Below, one piece after another: positions 5,721 through 11,265 of a stretch of 12,200 nucleotides of DNA. The position numbers and the translations under genes were made by a program. The DNA is taken from the NCBI GenBank assembly GCA_964497615.1, contig CAZCEC010000117.1, positions 1-12,200 on the forward strand, written 5' to 3'. This DNA is from CAZCEC01 sp964497615 (GTDB lineage Bacteria > Chloroflexota > Anaerolineae > Anaerolineales > UBA6663). Below the pieces are notes generated by a model. The model did not search any database and was not told the DNA's origin. It saw only the letters and a list, made by a program, of their open reading frames with translations. Position 1 is the stretch's first letter. Every line of letters begins with the position of its first letter.

Positions 5721-7307
5721 TTATAGCTCAACCCCGAGCAGGATCAGCGCCTCCGCCAGCGCCGGGTCGGTTGCCTCGGTGAACAGGTCCCAGCGCGTTG
5801 GCAGCACCACCTCCGGCACGATTCCGGTCTCCTCCCACAGCCCCACCGCCTGCCCGGGGAACTGGAAGGCCTCGCGCGCAATCCACGCCCGCGAGCCGTC
5901 CTCGAAGTCGTAGGCCCACATCGTCTCCACGTTGCCCAGGGTCGTCTGCCCCAGCACCGTGGCCCGGCCCACGCCTTGCAGCACCCCGCTGAGCACCTCG
6001 CCATAGCTGACCGTGTTCACATCCACCAGCACCACCAGCGGCACGCTCTGCGAATTGCCAATCGGCTCCGGGACGATCTCCAGCGGACGCGTGGCGTCGC
6101 GGCTGACAAAGTACCCATGCGTGCCGGCTGTGAACAGGCCCAGGACAGCCTCCAGCACAGTGTTGGCGCCGCCCCCGTTCTGCCGGTTGTCCAGGATCAG
6201 GCCGTCCAGCGGGGCGCTGGCCGTCATCAGCCGCAGCGCCTCGCGCACCTGATCCGGGATGGTGCGGTCGTTGAGCCCCGGCAGGAAGAGGTAGCCCACG
6301 CGCGTGCCCGGCACGACGCAGAAGTCCACCGGCGCCGCGCCGGTGATGCGCCGCCGGGTGAGGGTCAGGTCGTAGGGCGCCTCGCCCGGCCGCTGGACGG
6401 TGAGCGTCACCGTTGTGCCTTCCGCCCCGCGCAGCACTTCCACCAGCGCCCCGTCCTGGTCCAGCACGGAGACGCCGTCCACCGCCAGGATGGTGTCGTG
6501 GCCGCGCAGCCCGGCCTCGTGCGCGGCCCCGCTGGGGAAGGTGTAGATGATGACGGCCCGGCCGGCCTCGGTCATGGAGCGCACCACCGCGCCGATGCCG
6601 ACGTAGTCGTTGCTGCCCTCGAAGCGGGCTTGCTGCTCGGCCACCTGCGCCGGGCTTTGCACGTTCGAGTGGTCGTCGCCCAATTCGCCCAGCAGCAGGT
6701 TCAGCGTTAGGTAAAAGTCCTCGTCGCTCAGCCCGCCCGCGATCAGTTCTTTGTAGCGGGCGCGCACCTCCGGCCAGTCCACCCCGCGGTAATCCGGGTA
6801 GACATACTCCTGCTCGATGGTATCCGCGAACTCGGCGAAGATGTCCAGGTGGCGCTGCACGTCTTCCGGGCTGCGCGCCGTGTTGGGCGGCGGCGTGGGC
6901 AGCGGGAAGGGCGTGGGCGTGCCCTGCGCCAGCACCTCGGCCGGCATCTCCGCCGGCACCGAAACGCCCGGCACATAGGCGCACGCGCGCACCCCGTCCA
7001 CCACCGGCAGCGCGGTGCGCGTGGGCGGGTGCTGGGTGGGCGTCGTGGTTTCGGTCGGGGTGGGGGTGGGGGTGTTTGAGGGGGTGGGGGTGGCGGTGAC
7101 TGTCGCCGAGGGCGCGGTGGTGCGGGTGGCGGTGGACGTCACCGCCGCGATCTCGGTCGGGCGCGGTGTGGCCGTCGGCGCGGGTAGAACCGTATTGCAG
7201 GCCAGGCTGGCCGCCAGCAACCCACACACGGCCACCCCAGCCAAGCGCCTGCTTTTTAGGTTTTCTCCGCGCGCTCCGCGTTCTCCGCGGTGAAAGAAGG
7301 TGCTCAA
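5721..7307 (-). CDS. Lipoprotein S41 family peptidase with PDZ domain (tail-specific-protease-like)
   Basis: About 528 residues, predicted exported and lipid-anchored. The hydrophobic stretch LAGVAVCGLLAASLAC ends in a lipobox with Cys37, followed by a Thr/Pro-rich linker (about 42-100). A helical N-terminal S41 domain with GDDHS (H213) comes next, then a PDZ-like domain (about 232-318) and the protease core with nucleophile S434 in NTVSYGE. The lysine of the CtpA/Prc Ser-Lys dyad is replaced by N459 in TTLGNVE; H213, S434 and E492/E493 could instead form a Ser-His-Glu triad as in CPAF-like members. The frame stays open far upstream, but that part lies inside the homocysteine methyltransferase gene. 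The chosen TTG at 7307 overlaps that gene's TGA (TTGA) and gives an Arg-rich n-region; TTG at 7244 or GTG at 7235 are alternatives. The N-terminal coding region contains a dispersed 9-mer repeat. Confidence 0.85.
   Translation of the reverse strand: MSTFFHRGERGARGENLKSRRLAGVAVCGLLAASLACNTVLPAPTATPRPTEIAAVTSTATRTTAPSATVTATPTPSNTPTPTPTETTTPTQHPPTRTALPVVDGVRACAYVPGVSVPAEMPAEVLAQGTPTPFPLPTPPPNTARSPEDVQRHLDIFAEFADTIEQEYVYPDYRGVDWPEVRARYKELIAGGLSDEDFYLTLNLLLGELGDDHSNVQSPAQVAEQQARFEGSNDYVGIGAVVRSMTEAGRAVIIYTFPSGAAHEAGLRGHDTILAVDGVSVLDQDGALVEVLRGAEGTTVTLTVQRPGEAPYDLTLTRRRITGAAPVDFCVVPGTRVGYLFLPGLNDRTIPDQVREALRLMTASAPLDGLILDNRQNGGGANTVLEAVLGLFTAGTHGYFVSRDATRPLEIVPEPIGNSQSVPLVVLVDVNTVSYGEVLSGVLQGVGRATVLGQTTLGNVETMWAYDFEDGSRAWIAREAFQFPGQAVGLWEETGIVPEVVLPTRWDLFTEATDPALAEALILLGVEL
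7057..7090 (+). other. G-quadruplex-forming tract in template strand of S41 linker
   Basis: The plus strand carries five runs of four or five G within 34 bases (7057-7060, 7062-7066, 7068-7072, 7080-7084, 7086-7090), separated by loops of 1, 1, 7 and 1 nt. It is the complement of the codons for the Thr/Pro-rich linker of the S41 lipoprotein, so the G-rich strand is the transcription template. The potential to fold is seen in sequence; any effect is inferred. Confidence 0.6.
7258..7292. repeat. Short Arg/Glu-coding repeat (CGCGGAG 9-mers)
   Basis: Read on the minus strand, three near-identical 9-mers follow each other (CGCGGAGAA, CGCGGAGCG, CGCGGAGAA), preceded by TTTCAC. This pattern resembles a dispersed intergenic repeat common in several GC-rich bacterial phyla. 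Here it occupies the junction between homocysteine methyltransferase and the S41 lipoprotein and would encode the RGERGARGEN segment if the upstream start of S41 is used. Confidence 0.55.
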
Positions 7308-8200
7308 CTCTGAATCCCCCGCAGCGCCGCGATGTGCGCGGGCGTGGTGCCGCAGCATCCGCCGATCAGCCGCGCGCCCTGCGCCAGCCAGCCGGCCGCC
7401 AGTTGCGCGTAGGCCAGCGGCGAGACGTCGGCGGTGTTGGTCCAGCCGGTGATGGCGTCGGTGTGGCCGATGTTGGCATACAACCCGGTGATGGCCGGGG
7501 GCCGCGCCTGGGCCTGGACGGCGGCGCACAGTTCCGCGAACGGCAACCGGATGGTGGTCGAGGGGGTGCAGTTGACGAGCAGTCCGGCCACGCCCAGCGG
7601 CGCTATCGCCGCCACGGCCTCCGTCACGCTCTCTCCGGAGAACAGCCGGTGGTCGGTGCGGCACACAAAGCTGGTGAGCACGGGCAGGCCCGTCCGCAGT
7701 GCGGCGCGGGTGGCGGCCTCCGCCTCGCGGATGGTGTTCATCGTCTCCACCAGGATCAGGTCCACCCCGGCGGCGGCCAGATGGGCGGCCATCTCGGCGT
7801 GCTCGGCCTCCACCTCTGGCTGCGGCGGCACCAACTCCGGCGAGTAGCAGTCTTCCAGCGGGGCCAGGGAGCCAGCCACCCAGCGCGGCCCGCCCCCGCC
7901 CTCGTCCGCGGCGGCGCGGGCAAGCGCCACCGCCTGCCGCGTCAATTCTCCGGCGCGCTGGCCCAGCCCGCCCCGCGCCAGCGACCGGCGGTGGGTGCGG
8001 AAGGTGTTGGCGGTGAGTATCTCGGCCCCAGCGCGGGCGTAGTCGAAGTGGATGGCGCGCAGCACCGCGGGCGCGTCCACCAAGGCGCGGGCGCTCCACA
8101 AGGGCAGGTCGGTGTTTACCCCGCGCCGGTTAAGCTCGGTGCCGGTGGCGCCGTCCAGCAGGAGCGGCCGGGGATCGCTGAGGCGTTGGTTCAGGTTCAT
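7304..8200 (-). CDS. Homocysteine S-methyltransferase family protein
   Basis: A 298-residue cytosolic zinc enzyme, normal length for the single-domain family, transferring a methyl group (from S-methylmethionine, betaine or a similar donor) to homocysteine to make methionine. The (beta/alpha)8 barrel begins with LLLDGATGTEL (13-23), followed by TANTFRTH (63-70). The three zinc-binding cysteines are C211 (VNCTPS) and C282/C283 (GGCCGTTP). The ATG at 8200 is 9 nt after the stop of the upstream transpeptidase, and the TGA overlaps the putative TTG of the S41 gene. No cobalamin-binding or folate domains are attached, so a methylcobalamin MetH-type role is unlikely, although a MetH-like N-terminal module in a split system cannot be excluded. 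A sulfur amino-acid enzyme among exported envelope proteins is unexpected. Confidence 0.9.
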   Translation of the reverse strand: MNLNQRLSDPRPLLLDGATGTELNRRGVNTDLPLWSARALVDAPAVLRAIHFDYARAGAEILTANTFRTHRRSLARGGLGQRAGELTRQAVALARAAADEGGGGPRWVAGSLAPLEDCYSPELVPPQPEVEAEHAEMAAHLAAAGVDLILVETMNTIREAEAATRAALRTGLPVLTSFVCRTDHRLFSGESVTEAVAAIAPLGVAGLLVNCTPSTTIRLPFAELCAAVQAQARPPAITGLYANIGHTDAITGWTNTADVSPLAYAQLAAGWLAQGARLIGGCCGTTPAHIAALRGIQS

Positions 8201-8209
8201 GCGCCCGCG

Positions 8210-9415
8210 TCAGCCCCCGGAGCTGAACACGACCACGGTCGCGCCCACGCGGGCGAAATCGTACAGCCAGCGCGCGTCGCGCGGGGCCAGGTTCACGCAG
8301 CCGTGCGACGACCGCACCCCAAAGTTGTCGTGCCAGTACGCGCCGTGCAGCGCGCGGTCGCCGTCGTAATATAAGATCCACGGCACATCTTCCAGGAAGT
8401 AGTAGTCGCGGCGGTCCTCGAAGTACGCGCCGCTCATCTTGCCGTGCAGCAGCCGCGCCCACACCTGGAACGTGCCCTGCCGCGTGGGGAAGTAGCGCGA
8501 GCCGCTGGACACCAAGGTGGCAAAGATCAGCCGGCCGTCCACATACACCCCCAGCGTCTGCTCGTAGGTATCCACCGCGATGAGGGTGCCGCCGCCGCCC
8601 GGCGGCGCGGGATAGACGATGGCGGTGTTGCGCTGTTCCACCCACTGCCCCGGCGCGATCTGGTACCAGTTCCAGTCGCCCACGCGCTGCACGCCCAGCA
8701 CGCTAATGGGCGCGTAGCGTCCCGCGAACGGGGCCTCCGCCGCGGGCGGCTGGCCGGGCACGGCGCTCACCGGCACGGTGTTGATCATCCACCCGATGGG
8801 GTGCGGCGGCGGTTCGGCCAGGTGCACGCCCTGGAACGACGACGGCCGCACCTCCTGCAGCGCTTCGGCCCGCATGTACTCGCCCGGGTTGATCTGGTAG
8901 AACGCCTCGCCATCCACCGTCAGCCGCCCATTGATGCTGACGAACTCAAACCCCATCTCGAACTCCCGCACCGGGTCCAGCCCGGCCACGGCGTCGTAGG
9001 GCGAGCGATAGACCTCCGCCGTGTCGGTGAGGATGCGGGCATAGGCGTCGGGTGTGAGGCCGCGATAGGGAAAGGTGGGCGAGAGGGGCACGGCCGGCGG
9101 CGGGTACGGCAGCCCGGCTGCCACCAACTGCCCGGCATAATGCCCCGGCCCCGCCTCCGGGCACAAGGCAGGGTGCTGAAGTTGATACTCGGCTGGGCAG
9201 AGGGGGGGCAGATCGTCGTCTTCGGCGAGGGAAGGTGCGTAAGTGTCTCGGTGTGTAGGCAGGTCAATTGGCAGCGGGGAGGCGGCTCCAGAATCCGAGC
9301 GTCGTTCTAATCTGAGTGGGTGGGCCTGGCCAAACCGAGCCTCCGCCGCATACGCCATGCCCGGCGAAATGAAGAGCCAAAGTGCCAGGGCTGCCGTTCC
9401 ATGCCGCAATCGCAT
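8210..9415 (-). CDS. Secreted L,D-transpeptidase (YkuD family) with SH3-like N-terminal region, paralog 1
   Basis: A 401-residue exported enzyme that would form L,D-type peptidoglycan cross-links. The signal peptide is residues 1-23 (MRLRHGTAALALWLF..., cleavage after AYA). A poorly conserved stretch with a C73/C85 pair follows, then an SH3-like part around GEYMRAEALQEV (178-189) and RVGDWNWYQIAPGQWVE (244-260). The YkuD domain runs from about 278, with LHGAYWHD (H357) and the active-site SHGCVN (370-375, nucleophile C373). A GTG at 9436 in frame would add seven residues, but the ATG at 9415 gives the better signal peptide. It follows paralog 2 after 61 nt. A dispersed GTAAGTGTG-type repeat lies within codons 52-62. 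Confidence 0.9.
   Translation of the reverse strand: MRLRHGTAALALWLFISPGMAYAAEARFGQAHPLRLERRSDSGAASPLPIDLPTHRDTYAPSLAEDDDLPPLCPAEYQLQHPALCPEAGPGHYAGQLVAAGLPYPPPAVPLSPTFPYRGLTPDAYARILTDTAEVYRSPYDAVAGLDPVREFEMGFEFVSINGRLTVDGEAFYQINPGEYMRAEALQEVRPSSFQGVHLAEPPPHPIGWMINTVPVSAVPGQPPAAEAPFAGRYAPISVLGVQRVGDWNWYQIAPGQWVEQRNTAIVYPAPPGGGGTLIAVDTYEQTLGVYVDGRLIFATLVSSGSRYFPTRQGTFQVWARLLHGKMSGAYFEDRRDYYFLEDVPWILYYDGDRALHGAYWHDNFGVRSSHGCVNLAPRDARWLYDFARVGATVVVFSSGG
9234..9263. repeat. GTAAGTG/GTGTAGG-type short repeat inside L,D-transpeptidase 1
   Basis: The plus strand reads GGTGCGTAAGTGTCTCGG then GTGTGTAGGCAGG. The same word series occurs between the two transpeptidases (minus strand) and between TypA and the MOSC gene. 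Here it is in frame and codes for part of LPTHRDTYAPS, in the non-conserved segment after the signal peptide. Confidence 0.55.
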
Positions 9416-9438
9416 CACCCACCCAGTATCCGCCACAA

Positions 9439-9470
9439 CTTACGCACCTGCACACTTACCCACCTGCGCA
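9439..9470. repeat. GTAAGTG-type short repeat between the two L,D-transpeptidases
   Basis: Most of the 61-bp gap (9416-9476) is made of the minus-strand series GCAGGTGGGTAAGTGTGC followed by AGGTGCGTAAG, an 8-bp-like periodic word. It matches the copies at 9234-9263 and 11207-11256. The gap also holds the weak G-rich ribosome binding site of paralog 1; no promoter was recognised. Confidence 0.6.
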
Positions 9471-9476
9471 CACGCC

Positions 9477-10595
9477 CTACGGCGCGCCCCCTGCCTCGTC
9501 CAAATCCGTCGGCGTCTGGCCGGAGGGGTCGTACACCCACACCGGCATGCCCACCTCCGCCCACTCGTACAGCCAGCGCGCGTCCAGTGGGGCCAGGTTC
9601 ACGCAGCCATGCGAGCGCTTGAACCCCAGCCCATCGTGCCAATACTCGCCGTGCAGCGCGCGCTGCCCGTCGTAGTACATCACCCACGGCACGGCCTCCA
9701 GGAAGTAATAATCCGAGCCGTCTGGGCGGTAGGCGCCGCGCATCCGGTCGGCGTACAGTTTGACGTAGATGTTGAACAGGCCGGGCCGGGTGGGCCACTC
9801 GTTCAGTCCCGAGGAGATCAGGGTGGCGTACACCAACCGGTCGCCCTCGTAGGCCGCCAGGGTCTGCTCAAACAGGTCCACCTGGATCCAGCGGCCCGTC
9901 ACGCCCTCCGGCGGCGGGTTCAGGTTCAGGCGCGAGACGGCCCGCTGCTCCACCCACTGGTTGGGGCCGATCAGGTACCAGTCCCAATCGCCCACGCGCA
10001 CCGTGGCGTAAATCTGCACCACCGTCTTGCGGAACATGCGCGGCGTGCTGCTGGGCGCGGGCGCGCCCGGCCGCGGGCTGGGCCGCACATTGCCCACCAC
10101 GATCCACGCCACTGGGTACCGCGGCTGCTCGGCGAATAGCATCCCCTGGAAGTTGGTGACCTTCACCTCGCCCACGTCGGTGGCGCGGATGTATTCGCCG
10201 GTGCGGATGCGGTGGAAGGTCTGTCCGGCCTCCTCCACCGTTTCCATCAGGCTGACGAAGATGAAGCCGGTGCCGATGGAGCGCGCAGCGTTGCCGGCCA
10301 CGCCGTCGGCTGGCGAGGCGAACAGCGGCGCTTCGGGCGTCGTCACCCGCCCATAGGTAAAGTCCACCACCGGGTCATACCGCTCCAGCGGGGCCAGGGG
10401 CAGGGCCGGGGCCACGTCGGGCACGCGCGCCTGGGTGTAGTTGGCGGTGTAGGCGCTCGGCCCCATCTGCGGGCAGGCCGCCTCCGCCATCTGCACCTGC
10501 GGCACGCACAGCGCTGCGTCGGCGGTGTAGTTGGGCGCCGCCGCCGTCAGCGTGGTCGTCAGCACCAGGGAGAGGGCCAGGGTCAGCAAGTCCAT
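9477..10595 (-). CDS. Secreted L,D-transpeptidase (YkuD family) with SH3-like N-terminal region, paralog 2
   Basis: A 372-residue exported transpeptidase, clearly homologous along its length to the next gene. Residues 1-20 (MDLLTLALSLVLTTTLTAAA) look like a signal peptide but have an Asp and no positive charge in the n-region. A Cys pair, C30/C41, sits in the same CPxxGPxxY context as in paralog 1. An SH3-like region includes GEYIRATDVGEVKVTNFQG (133-151) and RVGDWDWYLIGPNQWVE (200-216). The YkuD domain has LHGEYWHD (H315) and SHGCVN (328-333, nucleophile C331). The ATG at 10595 is the only start codon before an in-frame TGA eight codons upstream, and no ribosome binding site precedes it; TATAAT ends seven bases before it, pointing to a leaderless mRNA. 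It heads the six-gene operon. Confidence 0.9.
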   Translation of the reverse strand: MDLLTLALSLVLTTTLTAAAPNYTADAALCVPQVQMAEAACPQMGPSAYTANYTQARVPDVAPALPLAPLERYDPVVDFTYGRVTTPEAPLFASPADGVAGNAARSIGTGFIFVSLMETVEEAGQTFHRIRTGEYIRATDVGEVKVTNFQGMLFAEQPRYPVAWIVVGNVRPSPRPGAPAPSSTPRMFRKTVVQIYATVRVGDWDWYLIGPNQWVEQRAVSRLNLNPPPEGVTGRWIQVDLFEQTLAAYEGDRLVYATLISSGLNEWPTRPGLFNIYVKLYADRMRGAYRPDGSDYYFLEAVPWVMYYDGQRALHGEYWHDGLGFKRSHGCVNLAPLDARWLYEWAEVGMPVWVYDPSGQTPTDLDEAGGAP

Positions 10596-10601
10596 ACGTG
10601 A

Positions 10602-10607
10602 ATTATA
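10602..10607 (-). promoter_or_regulatory. -10 element of a leaderless promoter for L,D-transpeptidase 2
   Basis: A perfect TATAAT on the minus strand is separated from the ATG by six bases (TCACGT), placing the transcription start at or beside the initiator A. No TTGACA-like -35 is present at 16-18 nt, nor a TGn extension, so the call depends on the -10, the absence of a ribosome binding site and the lack of any alternative start codon. Confidence 0.55.
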
Positions 10608-10654
10608 ACGTGGGAATCAGGGTGTCCGTTCCACTGCCCCAATTTAACGCAAAC

Positions 10655-10685
10655 GGCCGGGGGGCTGATTCTCAGCCGCCCGGCC
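10655..10685 (-). terminator. Terminator-like hairpin after the MOSC gene
   Basis: Two 14-nt arms (10655-10668 and 10672-10685) pair with a single G-G mismatch around the loop TTC. In minus-strand reading the stem lies 31 nt beyond the MOSC stop and is followed by the moderately T-rich GTTTGCGTTAAATTG, so it can terminate the TypA-MOSC transcript before the transpeptidase operon starts. Confidence 0.7.
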
Positions 10686-10716
10686 ATCGACAACCGCGTC
10701 AGTCAGTCCTGCCCAC

Positions 10717-11187
10717 TCAATCCGCCGGCAGGGCCTCCGCCTGCGGCACCACCGCCACCGCATCGCCCACGCGGATCTCGCCGGCCACGACCACGCGCGC
10801 CATGTAGCCCAGGCGGGTGCCCGCGCGCGGCAGGGTCTGGATGTGCTCGAAGCGCTCGCATCCGCTCCGGGCCTGCACCAGTTCAATCACCGCCGCGCCG
10901 ATCTGGATTTTGTCGCCGGGGGCCAGCGCGTCCACGTCCAGCCCGTCCAGCACCAACTGCTCGCCCATCTGGCCGGGACCGGTCTTATACCCCTGCGCGG
11001 CCAGCGCGGCCAGGGCGGGGGTGCCCATCACGTTCAACTGCCGGTCGGGGTGGCGGCCCTTGCGGTCGCCGCGGATGCCGCCTTCCACCGTCAGCGCGGC
11101 CTGCGCCAGCGGCACGCGGAAGTAGTGGTCCGCCGGGTCCGGTGTCCCGTCGTCGGGGGAGTAAACGATGCTCTTCAACGTGGGCAT
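10717..11187 (-). CDS. MOSC domain-containing protein
   Basis: A 156-residue single-domain protein of the MOSC family (molybdenum cofactor sulfurase C-terminal domain), whose stand-alone members are linked to sulfur carriage to metal centres or reduction of N-hydroxylated compounds with Moco enzymes. Visible signatures are GGIRGDRKGRHPDRQLNV (36-53), GEQLVLDGLDVDALAPGD (75-92) and the conserved Cys C110 in RSGCERFEH. The ATG at 11187 is seven bases after AAGGAGA, which rules out the longer reading beginning inside the intergenic hairpin. It follows TypA by 78 nt and is bounded downstream by a terminator-like hairpin. No molybdenum enzyme is near, so its partner is unknown. Confidence 0.87.
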   Translation of the reverse strand: MPTLKSIVYSPDDGTPDPADHYFRVPLAQAALTVEGGIRGDRKGRHPDRQLNVMGTPALAALAAQGYKTGPGQMGEQLVLDGLDVDALAPGDKIQIGAAVIELVQARSGCERFEHIQTLPRAGTRLGYMARVVVAGEIRVGDAVAVVPQAEALPAD

Positions 11188-11206
11188 GGGCGATTCTCCT
11201 TGGCAA

Positions 11207-11256
11207 TGTGTGTAGGTCCGTAAGTGTGTAAGTGGAGAATACACACTTACACACTT
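11207..11256. repeat. GTAAGTG-type repeat with 13-bp perfect inverted repeat
   Basis: The region between TypA and MOSC contains GTGTGTAGGTCCGTAAGTG and a perfect stem: AAGTGTGTAAGTG (11222-11234) pairs with 11244-11256 around a 9-nt loop. It lies just past the TypA stop codon. No T-run follows on the minus strand, so it is a poor intrinsic terminator, but it may stabilise or attenuate the TypA message. Confidence 0.7.
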
Positions 11257-11265
11257 TCCACTTCC

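Noticed and set aside
7308..8099. Upstream extension of the S41 reading frame giving a 792-residue protein
   Set aside because: This part is the alternative frame of the homocysteine methyltransferase gene on the same strand; it is Arg/Gly/Ala-rich without domain signatures, and the lipoprotein signal lies downstream.
7166..8374. Plus-strand open frame of 402 codons opposite the methyltransferase
   Set aside because: Low-complexity Arg/Gly/Ala/Gln composition, spans two real genes and their junction, no ribosome binding site or domain.
8130..8645. Minus-strand alternative frame of 171 codons across the transpeptidase/methyltransferase junction
   Set aside because: It is an out-of-frame reading of two well-supported genes and has no family features.
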